Assembly (NCBI GenBank): GCA_902705835.1
Contig: CACSIN010000006.1
Span: 1 to 32,934, forward strand
Direction: 5' to 3'
DNA from: BD1-7 clade bacterium
Lineage (GTDB): Bacteria > Pseudomonadota > Gammaproteobacteria > Pseudomonadales > DT-91
DNA: 32,934 bases
In this document: positions 1 to 7,040 of the stretch, one piece after another
Layout: the number at the start of each line of letters is the position of its first letter
Numbering within the stretch: position 1 is the stretch's first letter
Position numbers and translations under genes: made by a program
Notes under the pieces: model-generated
Database searches by the model: none
Seen by the model: the letters and a program-made list of their open reading frames with translations, nothing else
Told to the model about the DNA's origin: nothing

Positions 1-14
1 TTGTTCTTGGCCAT
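1..14 (-). CDS. start of a gene running off the left edge (partial)
   Basis: A minus-strand ATG at 14-12 is followed by only four readable codons (Met-Ala-Lys-Asn) before the window ends. An AGAGG Shine-Dalgarno site at 27-23 lies 8 nt upstream, which is ideal spacing, so a real start is plausible. The gene sits 80 bp downstream of the LysR gene on the same strand, so the two could be co-transcribed. Nothing can be said about its function. Confidence 0.45.
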
Positions 15-94
15 GACGAATACCTCTTTATAGCAAGGGTATTGTTATAGACATCAAAAAGCTGGCTGGGTTTTATGGGTAATCAGGTTCTGAT

Positions 95-997
95 TTAACC
101 AACATCATCAGGCAATGCTGAGTTTATTTGCTGCATATTGCTGCTGATGATTTCTATCGCTGCATCCACTAACGCAGGTGCTCTTCCGCTTTGATAGGCG
201 TGCACGGCGTAAACAGAAACATCGATTTTTCGAAACCCTTCGACTAACGCCGTTAGCCCGGAATTCGGCCCACATAGGAATTCTGGCACGCAGGCGGTTC
301 CCAGCCCTTGTTTGACCATCAACATAACGGTTTCAATATTGTTGGCTTTGATCGTTCGCTTAAAACGCCAAGTTTTTTGTCGGCCATCACGGTGATGTAG
401 CGTGTGGTGAACATTAGGGGCTTCCCATTCGTTGGCGATATATCGCATATCCGACGCATTCGTTACATCTAATTCTTTGTTGATCGTGCTGCTAGTAACC
501 AGTGTTTCGTTAAATTCCCCGATTTTGCGTTGCTTCAGATTGCTGTCTGGCATTCGGCCTACACGGATGGCTAAGTCAATATTTGCCGCTATCAAATCTA
601 CCTGACGATCTTCAGCGATTAACTCAGGGACGATATCCAGGTTATTTTTTGTCAGTTCGATCATGGCTGGGGCCACAATCGGATTCATCAACGCATGTGG
701 CGCAGTAATACGAATACTGCCACTGAGATGATCTTGTGATGCTTGGGCTTGTTGCCATGCTTGTGACGCCTTGAACTCTATATCGCAGCAGGCTTGATAA
801 AAATCCCGCCCGGCCGGCGTTAACGACTGACGTCGGGTCGTGCGGTGCAGTAGCTCTACACCGAGGCCAACCTCGAGTGCTTTCAGGTGCTGGCTGAGCA
901 CAGATTTTGATAACGAGAGCTGCTCTGCGGCGGCTGTGAGAGAGCCGCTTTCAACCAATACCCTGAAAAGCATCATATGACGGAGATAATCTTTCAT
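95..997 (-). CDS. LysR-family transcriptional regulator
   Basis: This is a cytoplasmic DNA-binding regulator of 300 residues, the normal LysR length. The N terminus carries the LysR winged helix-turn-helix at about residues 10-60: SGSLTAAAEQL, then SVLSQHLKALE, then ELLHRTTR and LTPAG. The rest is the periplasmic-binding-protein-like effector domain, with the usual RITAPHAL and DLAIRVG segments. I chose ATG at 997 because the HTH then starts at the usual distance from Met; a TTG at 1015 would add six residues, and neither start has a clear Shine-Dalgarno site. It is divergent from the NTF2-like gene at 1172 across 174 bp holding an inverted repeat, the usual layout for a LysR protein controlling its neighbour and itself. 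The effector is unknown. The family call is secure and the target is inferred. Confidence 0.93.
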   Translation of the reverse strand: MKDYLRHMMLFRVLVESGSLTAAAEQLSLSKSVLSQHLKALEVGLGVELLHRTTRRQSLTPAGRDFYQACCDIEFKASQAWQQAQASQDHLSGSIRITAPHALMNPIVAPAMIELTKNNLDIVPELIAEDRQVDLIAANIDLAIRVGRMPDSNLKQRKIGEFNETLVTSSTINKELDVTNASDMRYIANEWEAPNVHHTLHHRDGRQKTWRFKRTIKANNIETVMLMVKQGLGTACVPEFLCGPNSGLTALVEGFRKIDVSVYAVHAYQSGRAPALVDAAIEIISSNMQQINSALPDDVG

Positions 998-1086
998 AAG
1001 GAAGATTGTTCGCAAAAATTAAACAAAGATTATTTGATTGTATGGTTTTTTGAATGCTCTTGCTCGGTTATTGTTTCCTCAATGAC

Positions 1087-1116
1087 TTGAGTTGTGTCAT
1101 TCAACGACACACTCAA
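1087..1116. promoter_or_regulatory. imperfect inverted repeat, candidate LysR operator
   Basis: The arms TTGAGTTGTGTC (1087-1098) and GACACACTCAA (1106-1116) are reverse complements apart from one extra T, separated by ATTCAAC. A second palindrome, ATGAC-N9-GTCAT (1082-1100), overlaps the left arm. The site lies between the divergent LysR and NTF2-like genes, where LysR proteins usually bind interrupted dyads with a T-N11-A core. There is no T-tract, so it is not an obvious terminator. The binding role is inferred from position and symmetry. Confidence 0.5.
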
Positions 1117-1171
1117 TTTGTGCAGTTACCAATATAACAACCACTGATATAACTACCCATGAGGAACCTCA

Positions 1172-1540
1172 ATGGCTTCACAACAACAACTTCTTGATGC
1201 CGTAAAACTTGCCAGCGAAACCTGGAAGAATGCATTTAACAGCGGTGATGCCACCAGCTGCGCAGGTCAATATGAAACCGATGCGGTGATGCACGCACGC
1301 CCATTTGGCACCTTTACTGGCACTGACGAGATTCGCGGATTTTGGGAGAAACTGATCGCTGATGGGTTTAGCGATGTTGAGTATATTGATCCGAACTTCG
1401 AGATTGTTGACGATACCAGTGTGTTGCTGACGTCTGGCTGGCGTATGAATAACGCACAAGGCGTTATCCACCGCGAATTATGGGTGCTTCAGGCCGACGG
1501 CAAAGCGCTGCTGCGTGATGATGATTTTGAGGCGAAGTAA
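1172..1540 (+). CDS. NTF2/SnoaL-like small protein
   Basis: This is a 122-residue cytoplasmic protein without signal peptide or membrane segment. The pattern of an N-terminal helix (LASETWKNAFNSGDATSC), a loop with YETDAVMHARPFGTFTG, a helix (EIRGFWEKLI) and then alternating strands ending in RELWVLQADGKALLRDDDF is that of the NTF2-like alpha+beta cone fold (SnoaL/YybH-type). Members include small hydrolases, isomerases and many proteins of unknown role, so no reaction is assigned. The start is well set: GAGGAA at 1161-1166 lies 5 nt before ATG. The divergent LysR gene and the inverted repeat upstream suggest LysR control. The fold is fairly sure; the function is unknown. Confidence 0.85.
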   Translation: MASQQQLLDAVKLASETWKNAFNSGDATSCAGQYETDAVMHARPFGTFTGTDEIRGFWEKLIADGFSDVEYIDPNFEIVDDTSVLLTSGWRMNNAQGVIHRELWVLQADGKALLRDDDFEAK

Positions 1541-1583
1541 GTAAAAGCATTTGTCAGTCCGTCGTTGTGCATTCTGGTGTGTT

Positions 1584-3041
1584 TCAAAACTCACGCCAGA
1601 ATGCCGGCAAGAACAGAGCCAGCACGGTAAAGTACTCGAGCCGGCCCAACAACATAGTGCCTGACAGAATCCACGTTCCTACAGGGCTTACCGGCTGAAA
1701 ATTGGAACCCAACTCACCAAAAGCCGGACCGATAACATTTAAGCACGCGGCGACTGCCGTGAATGATGACCACACGTCGAGCCCCGTGGCACAAACCAAC
1801 ATGGTAAGTACCAGCGTACTGACAATGCTAAAGGTGATAAAAGCCGCCGTAGCGTTGAGTACATCATCACCCACCACATATTTTTGATATTTGATCGGGA
1901 ACACGCCCTTAGGGTGAATTAAACGTCGATGCTCCTGTGAAAACATCTTGCACATTAGCAAGAATCGTATGATTTTGTTGCCACCGGCGGTTGAGCCTGC
2001 GCAGCCCCCTAAGTACCCCGCCAGAATCAGCAAGAATATGGTCATTGATGGCCAAACCTGAAAATCAGTGGCACCAAAGCCGGTACTGGTCATAAACGAG
2101 ATTAGGTGGAACGTTGCCATTGATAATTCATGCAACGCCTCCGATTTTGAGTGGCTAGCAATGAGCGGCATACTGGCAACCAATGAAAAAATCACCACCA
2201 TCACCAAAAACCAGCGGGTTTCTTCATCTTGCCAGTACAGGCCAATATTACGTTTGTGCATGGCCCGAAAATGCAATGTAAAGCTGATGGCACCAATCAA
2301 CATAAATACATCGGCGACGGTTAAAATCGCTGGGCTGTGAAAATACCCAAGGCTGGCATCATGGGTTGAAAACCCACCTGTAGATACCGTTGATAAACTG
2401 TGAGCGATCGCATCATAGGGCGTCATGCCGGCAAACCAATACGCTAATGCGCATAGCAGCGTAATCACGACGTATACGACCCAGATATAGTGGGTAGTAT
2501 TCACCAGGCGCGGCGTTAATTTTTCGCCTTTAACTGGCCCGGGTGTTTCGGCTTTTAGCAGACGCATTCCGCCAGCATTCAGCATCGGCAGTACAGAAAC
2601 CACAAAGATAACGATCCCCAAACCGCCCAACCATTGAAGGAATTGTCGATAGAGTAGAAACGAATGCGGCATTTGGTCGAGCCCGGTAAGCACGGTCGCA
2701 CCGGTTGTGGTGATCGCACTGACGGATTCAAATACGGCATCAGTGAACGAGATATGGGTAATGGTCATGATCGGGATGGCAGCTAACAACCCAACAATTA
2801 ACCAGCTCATTGTTGAGAATAACAAGGCTTCACGATAACTGATGCGATCGTAGTTGAGACGGCCCAGCGCGGGCAACGCGACCATAGCCGGCAGCAGCAT
2901 ACTGATCGCAGGTAGGAAAAATTTCAGCTCTTGATGATCACTAAAGACGGTAATAGACAGCACGGCAAAAGCGGCATCTATCAAACCAACCAACCCTAAG
3001 GGGATGCATAACAAGGGAATGGCTGCGCGGGGTTTCAGCAT
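1584..3041 (-). CDS. trkH: TrkH-family potassium uptake channel subunit
   Basis: This is an integral inner-membrane potassium channel subunit of 485 residues, close to E. coli TrkH (483). It normally works with a cytoplasmic NAD/ATP-binding TrkA ring, not encoded here. The four pore loops are visible in order: TTTGAT (111-116), STVSTGGFSTH (217-227), TSTGFGA (318-324) and NVIGPAFG (435-442). The glycine-rich segment GGCAGSTAGGNK (345-356) that follows the third pore loop is also characteristic. About ten hydrophobic segments are spread along the chain. The ATG at 3041 has only a weak GGA upstream. The gene stands alone, converging with the NTF2-like gene 43 bp away. TrkH/TrkI versus KtrB cannot be settled by eye; length and filters favour TrkH. 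Confidence 0.95.
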   Translation of the reverse strand: MLKPRAAIPLLCIPLGLVGLIDAAFAVLSITVFSDHQELKFFLPAISMLLPAMVALPALGRLNYDRISYREALLFSTMSWLIVGLLAAIPIMTITHISFTDAVFESVSAITTTGATVLTGLDQMPHSFLLYRQFLQWLGGLGIVIFVVSVLPMLNAGGMRLLKAETPGPVKGEKLTPRLVNTTHYIWVVYVVITLLCALAYWFAGMTPYDAIAHSLSTVSTGGFSTHDASLGYFHSPAILTVADVFMLIGAISFTLHFRAMHKRNIGLYWQDEETRWFLVMVVIFSLVASMPLIASHSKSEALHELSMATFHLISFMTSTGFGATDFQVWPSMTIFLLILAGYLGGCAGSTAGGNKIIRFLLMCKMFSQEHRRLIHPKGVFPIKYQKYVVGDDVLNATAAFITFSIVSTLVLTMLVCATGLDVWSSFTAVAACLNVIGPAFGELGSNFQPVSPVGTWILSGTMLLGRLEYFTVLALFLPAFWREF

Positions 3042-3376
3042 GGGCTGTCCAGTGGTCTTTGTATTTGTCTGACAACAAATCGAACGGTGCGATCAGTTTG
3101 ATCGGTTTGGAACGTTGTTAGATCGAAGATTAGTTTTACTCCTGTGTAGAAATTCCCTACATCATTTGTAGTGATGGTGCAGGGTTTCATCCGACAGAAG
3201 GCTGAAAAGATAGCATCGTGTGGCGAGGCGGTGCGCCAATGAGGTGTGATAAGTGTGCTGCAGATTGAAGAAACAACATAGATCACATTGAGGGCTGAAT
3301 GGTCTCAAATTTTAAGTGTCTTAATGCCAGTTTCTATACTTCACTTGACCTGTTTTGCGGATGTAAGAGGGATTCA

Positions 3377-4066
3377 ATGATGCCAGGAAATCCGGATATA
3401 GATTATAAAAAAGTAGGTGATCACCTCGTAAATCAACATGCGCAAGTTGCGGAGATACCACCGTCTATCGTATCCCAACAAGTCATACCTCGAATGGAAC
3501 ATCTGTTCGTTTTGGAAAAATCCGGAGAGGACTATTTGGCGCTGCCATTTGATGGGCAACACTTTAGTGTGTCGATTGCACAAACCCTCAGAGAAAAGAC
3601 GCTAAATGGCATTGTTTTGTTTGTTGTACGTTGCGATAACCCGTGCCAAGTTGTCTGTGGTGTTCCCTTTGGCAATGATTTCTACGCTGATGCGCCCGGA
3701 TTGACAAACAATATTGGCGTTCATGGGCACTCGTCCATATCTTATCGGCCACCTCATTCCGTCGCTCAAACCGATATATTGGCGTCAGCGTCAGCGTCAG
3801 CACCGCCACCGATACCTAAAAAACGGAAGAAGATGGTTCCCTCTCCGGTGATATATGCTGGTGAAATCATTTTTGAAAAAAACAAACTTGTCAGATGGAC
3901 GAATGGCTCAGGTCATTACAAACCCGCATCAATTAGTCGGCACCAATTAACATCAAACGTAAAACGCTTGTTGCCTGAGAAAAATTTTGAGCCTTGGAAT
4001 CAAAAGAGCTTAATTGCCCGAGGCTACCGATTTTTGCCGGGAAATGAGGTCGAGTTCCACGGGTAA
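3377..4066 (+). CDS. unrecognised protein with C-terminal W-x-N-x-SGHY-x-P motif
   Basis: I do not recognise this 229-residue protein as a whole. It has no signal peptide or membrane segment. Residues 1-130 look like a compact mixed alpha/beta domain. Residues 135-157 form a low-complexity linker: ASASASA, then prolines, then PKKRKK, a basic patch resembling a nuclear-localisation signal. The last 70 residues hold a separate small domain with YAGEIIFEKNKLVRW, WTNGSGHYKP (174-183) and a basic helix ending LLPEKNFEPW. From memory, a similar SGHY-x-P motif occurs at the C termini of scattered uncharacterised and toxin/effector-like bacterial proteins; I cannot verify this. Two starts have good ribosome sites: ATG 3377 (AGAGGG, 5 nt) and ATG 3299 (GAGGG, 4 nt), which would add 26 Cys-containing residues of no recognisable type. 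I prefer 3377 for the cleaner N terminus. Confidence 0.75.
   Translation: MMPGNPDIDYKKVGDHLVNQHAQVAEIPPSIVSQQVIPRMEHLFVLEKSGEDYLALPFDGQHFSVSIAQTLREKTLNGIVLFVVRCDNPCQVVCGVPFGNDFYADAPGLTNNIGVHGHSSISYRPPHSVAQTDILASASASAPPPIPKKRKKMVPSPVIYAGEIIFEKNKLVRWTNGSGHYKPASISRHQLTSNVKRLLPEKNFEPWNQKSLIARGYRFLPGNEVEFHG
3782..3799 (+). repeat. three tandem GCGTCA hexamers inside a CDS
   Basis: GCGTCA occurs three times in a row and encodes the Ala-Ser run of the linker in the protein at 3377-4066. Gain or loss of a copy would keep the reading frame and only change linker length by two residues. Confidence 0.9.
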
Positions 4067-4134
4067 ATGCGATACGGATGATCGCGTAGTTTTTGTTCTT
4101 AGATGCGCGTGGGTGACGCCTAAGTGTGATGTTT

Positions 4135-4164
4135 TTCCGCTTTATTATGATGGATAAAGCGGAA
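4135..4164. repeat. perfect 11-bp inverted repeat
   Basis: TTCCGCTTTAT (4135-4145) and ATAAAGCGGAA (4154-4164) pair perfectly around an 8-nt spacer, 68 bp after the stop of the upstream plus-strand gene. It would form a stable hairpin in RNA. The T-run lies before the stem on the plus strand, and the minus-strand 3' side is A-rich, so it lacks the U-tract of an intrinsic terminator in either direction. It could be a protein site or an atypical terminator. Confidence 0.55.
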
Positions 4165-4253
4165 CGGCAAAAGATGCTGGGGCCTAGCTGGACAAACCCA
4201 TAATCTGCTGTCATTGTTAGCCGATTATAAAAAAATCAGGGGTAATATGAGCA

Positions 4254-4940
4254 ATGGGATACCTTGTACGTGCCATGCGTGTTTGTATCAGTTCGCTATC
4301 ACCTGCCGTGTTGGTTTTGACCGCAGTGTTAGCGTCACATGCCGCTACCGCGCAACAAAACACAACGGCTTTGCAGGGCAAGTGGTTAGTTAAAGCGGTC
4401 GATGGTCGTTATCGTGCCGACCTGGGTTACTGGTCGTTCAGTGGCTCCGAGCTAACGCAGGCGCAAAGTGGGCAGTCGTTGGAAACTAACGCTTATCAAC
4501 TTAATGGCAATACCTTGTCTGTTAATGGTAACTCGGTACAAATCTTGCGTTTCGCCGGTGGCGTTATGGAAGTCCAAGACGGTGCTCGTAGTCTGATTAT
4601 GCAGAAGCTGGGTGCAAGCATGGGAATCCCCAAGACACCACGCGCTGCGACCAAACCGCCTGCCCGCCCAGCATTGAGCCAAGAGCAATGCTATCTTGCC
4701 GTTGAACATGCTTATGCCGATTTACAACAGATGGTGGAAGCCGGCCGTGTTAATGTGGAGCAAGGCTTGATGCCTAAAGAGCGACTTCAGGAAGCCGAGG
4801 AAACAGCCAAGCGGATGCGTAACGATATCACCGTGAAGGATTGTTTAGCGGCGACAACACCGGCAAGTCTTACCCTCTACCGCTGCCTGTCATCTGCCGA
4901 TACTTCCTTGACTGAATGTGCCGCTCGCACCAGTCGTTGA
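4254..4940 (+). CDS. unrecognised exported protein
   Basis: I do not recognise the family. The 228-residue product begins with a clear Sec signal peptide (hydrophobic LSPAVLVLTAVLA, then ASHAATA, cleavage likely before QQNTT), so it should be periplasmic or secreted. The next about 90 residues alternate short beta strands (GKWLVKAVDG, YWSFSG, TLSVNG, VMEVQDG), like a small lipocalin-like or beta-sandwich domain. A Pro-rich linker (TPRAATKPPARPA) leads to a helical C-terminal half containing four Cys that could form disulfides. Start choice is uncertain: AGGGG at 4238-4242 is 11 nt from ATG 4254; ATG 4275 (MRVCISSL) gives a more typical signal peptide; and ATG 4247, closer to the ribosome site, is in another frame that stops soon. 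Neighbours give no functional hint. Confidence 0.82.
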   Translation: MGYLVRAMRVCISSLSPAVLVLTAVLASHAATAQQNTTALQGKWLVKAVDGRYRADLGYWSFSGSELTQAQSGQSLETNAYQLNGNTLSVNGNSVQILRFAGGVMEVQDGARSLIMQKLGASMGIPKTPRAATKPPARPALSQEQCYLAVEHAYADLQQMVEAGRVNVEQGLMPKERLQEAEETAKRMRNDITVKDCLAATTPASLTLYRCLSSADTSLTECAARTSR

Positions 4941-5173
4941 TGATTTCTTCTGCGCTATTCACGCCCGTGTTTTAGCGCAACTTCCTGGTTTTTCAGCCCT
5001 ATGTGATTCTGCTGTGACGAATTTATAGTAACAGCGGGATAACTCTTTGCCGTTTATCGGCCAGACTATTCATTCGAGTAACGGTTTGTGTATTTGTGCG
5101 GGTTTCACACCAAGGTACAACACGGCATTTCAGCTTATTCGTTTAATTGATCAATCTTTATTCACTAGGTGTG

Positions 5174-5950
5174 ATGATGGAATTTCTGAGTCGAACGCTA
5201 CGTCGCCTGCCACTATCGATGTTGATGGCTGCTGCATTGCCATTGAGCCTGCAATTACATGCTGAAACATTTACCAGTGAGGCGTCTCAAGCCGAGCTGG
5301 TAGAACTGTATACATCTCAAGGTTGCAGTAGTTGTCCGCCGGCTGAAGCATGGTTGAGCCGCTGGAAGGATAACCCTGAGCTCTGGAAGAAAGTGGTTCC
5401 GGTTGCTTGGCACGTCACGTATTGGAATTACTTAGGTTGGCCTGATGACTTCTCCCAATCACGTTACGATAAGCGTCAGCAATACTACAAACAGTTAGGG
5501 CACAGTCGCTCGGTTTATACACCGGAGTTTATTGTGAATGGTCGAGAATGGCGTGGTTGGTTTCAACGTGAAGCACTACCGGTATCTGAAAAAACCGTCG
5601 GTGTACTCACCGCGACAACGGATAGTGGCCGCTTTAAGGTGGATTTTGTTCCGCAAGATACTAAAGCCGATGACTATCGCCTCTATGTTGCGGTTATGGG
5701 CCAAGATATCGTCTCAGACGTGAAACGCGGAGAGAACGCAGGCAAGAAATTGAAACATGATTTTGTGGTATTGGACTACAAGATGTTTGCGCCGTTAAAA
5801 CGCTCGCCTATCAATGGTAAATACCTATGGCAGGGGGATTTAACCACGATGAAAGATGCCGCTGATAATAAGGCCATCGCGTTTTGGGTAACGCGCGGTA
5901 CGGATCCGACGCCGATTCAAGCAACTGGCGGCATTCTCGACGTCAATTAA
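5174..5950 (+). CDS. DUF1223 thioredoxin-like exported protein
   Basis: The 258-residue product has a signal peptide (basic RTLRR, hydrophobic LSMLMAAALPLSLQL, cleavage after LHA at residue 30). The DUF1223 signature ELYTSQGCSSCPPAEAWL follows, with a CxxC pair at Cys51 and Cys54 in a thioredoxin-fold position. VAWHVTYWNYLGWPDDF and the later YTPEFIVNGREW are also typical of the family. DUF1223 proteins are widespread in proteobacteria; their reaction is not established, although the motif suggests thiol chemistry in the periplasm. I chose ATG 5174 (or the adjacent 5177), which has AGGTG just upstream; a TTG at 5147 would add nine residues. The gene appears to be a single unit, with 233 bp before it and about 590 bp of gene-free DNA after it. 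The family call is strong; the role is unknown. Confidence 0.93.
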   Translation: MMEFLSRTLRRLPLSMLMAAALPLSLQLHAETFTSEASQAELVELYTSQGCSSCPPAEAWLSRWKDNPELWKKVVPVAWHVTYWNYLGWPDDFSQSRYDKRQQYYKQLGHSRSVYTPEFIVNGREWRGWFQREALPVSEKTVGVLTATTDSGRFKVDFVPQDTKADDYRLYVAVMGQDIVSDVKRGENAGKKLKHDFVVLDYKMFAPLKRSPINGKYLWQGDLTTMKDAADNKAIAFWVTRGTDPTPIQATGGILDVN

Positions 5951-6541
5951 CGGTGTAGGCGGGTTCACGGGGTTTAACAACACCTTTCACGCCGCGTGTA
6001 CGTTAGCGGCCGACATATACAAATACCAAGCTTACCGCCGCTATTGGGCAAGTACAGGGCTTTCGGGTAATGACGGATAACTGGCTATCATGAGATTGCG
6101 ACCTGCGTAATTGCCTATGAAACTACGTGTTTTTTATAAGCCAAAATAGCAGCGACGAAAAACAGCTGAAAAAACTGAGAATAATGAAGGTTTGATCCGG
6201 CTTTAATTTCATCTTCGTTCCGTGACTCGCATCCTTTATAAGTAGAGGTTTGTGCGAAATTTGATTACGTTGTTGGGTATTTTTGAAGTCGATCACGGCG
6301 CTGCAGATCTAACATTATTGATTGGCTGTATTGATCGGAAGTATAGATAGCGCTAGGGCGGTGTTTCAGCGAAGGTCGATAAAATGCCAATTCATTGGCT
6401 GGGTGGTAGTAGTAAGCGCTGACATTTATGCGCATAATCCCGCTGAAATGCCTGTGGCCAGTTACGTCAGGTTGTCGCAATAGATTGCAATGAATCGTTG
6501 CGTTAAATGACACCGCACTGGCTATAACAAAAACACGCGAT
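5951..6541. other. intergenic region without a convincing gene
   Basis: About 590 bp separates the DUF1223 gene from the glutaredoxin-like gene. No reading frame on either strand has a ribosome site plus protein-like composition. The longest minus-strand frame near its right end (6265-6588) runs into the 5' end of the next gene and looks random. TAGCGGC and GCCGCTA (about 6004-6042) are complementary but far apart. I see no tRNA, terminator with U-tract or transposon end. It may hold a decayed gene or regulatory DNA for 6542. Confidence 0.5.
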
Positions 6542-6922
6542 ATGAGTACGAATGGAATGATTAAGAGAATCGCACTTTTGGCTGTCATCAGTATTGGTTT
6601 ATATCAAACATGGCATCAATACGGCCATCTTCTCAACAATAGCGCTCCCCTGACAGCAGAGGAATCTTACGTGAATGTATATGGACGTGATACCTGTGCC
6701 CATACCCGTAAAACCCTTGAGCAATTGTCGGACGCTGGCGTCAAACACCGTTATTTCGTGGTGGATGACGCACCAGTTGCAGACCGGCTACATACCGTCA
6801 TGAAAGCATCGGGCATCGCCACGCATCGTTACGACTTGCCGGTTGTGGATGTCAGTGGTGAGTTAATGGTGCGCCCGCAGCACACGGAGATATTGTCGCG
6901 CTATCAAAGCTATTCGCTTTAG
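6542..6922 (+). CDS. membrane-anchored glutaredoxin-like protein
   Basis: The 126-residue protein starts with a short basic stretch and one hydrophobic segment (IALLAVISIGL, residues 10-20), probably an uncleaved inner-membrane anchor. A glutaredoxin-like thioredoxin fold follows: strand VNVYGRDTCAHTRKTLEQL with active-site Cys52, then YFVVDD, and the cis-proline strand LPVVDVSGELMVRP (Pro100). The usual CxxC is CAHT here, so only the N-terminal Cys remains, as in monothiol glutaredoxins. If anchored as drawn, the domain would face the periplasm, where a monothiol enzyme might reduce or isomerise mixed disulfides; this is inference. The start is uncertain between ATG 6542 and ATG 6557 (MIKRIALL), with no strong ribosome site for either. 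It converges on the NRPS cluster; a strong hairpin lies between them. Confidence 0.85.
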   Translation: MSTNGMIKRIALLAVISIGLYQTWHQYGHLLNNSAPLTAEESYVNVYGRDTCAHTRKTLEQLSDAGVKHRYFVVDDAPVADRLHTVMKASGIATHRYDLPVVDVSGELMVRPQHTEILSRYQSYSL

Positions 6923-6991
6923 GTCGCGTCGAGTTCTTTCAGCTTTCCTTGGCCTTTCCGTCAAAGTCGCTAGATAGCAGCTACTGAAACA

Positions 6992-7034
6992 CAACATGCG
7001 CAATGGTTTAAAGGTTCAACCATTGCGCATGTTG
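6992..7034. terminator. 17-bp perfect hairpin at the end of the NRPS cluster
   Basis: CAACATGCGCAATGGTT (6992-7008) and AACCATTGCGCATGTTG (7018-7034) are perfect reverse complements with a 9-nt loop. The hairpin starts 6 bp after the NRPS stop codon and lies between two convergent genes, the classic place for a bidirectional terminator. The flanking U-tract is poor (TGTTTC on the NRPS side, none on the other), so termination may be weak or the stem may mainly protect the very long mRNA 3' end. Confidence 0.65.
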
Positions 7035-7040
7035 ATGTGA

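Noticed and set aside
3090-3104. Short dyad CGATCA-GTT-TGATCG upstream of trkH
   Set aside because: Perfect but only 6-bp arms; expected by chance at this scale and with no supporting promoter pattern.
3035-3286. Minus-strand 83-residue frame upstream of trkH
   Set aside because: Low-complexity, not protein-like, overlaps the trkH start, and has no ribosome site.
4952-4978. Hairpin GCGCTA/TAGCGC after the exported-protein gene as a terminator
   Set aside because: Short interrupted stem; the nearest T-run is more than 10 nt downstream, too far for a confident terminator call.
5047-5265. Plus-strand 72-residue frame before the DUF1223 gene
   Set aside because: Overlaps the signal-peptide region of the DUF1223 gene in another frame and looks random.
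6265-6588. Minus-strand 107-residue frame in the gene-free region
   Set aside because: Overlaps the 5' end of the glutaredoxin-like gene, has no recognisable domain and no ribosome site.
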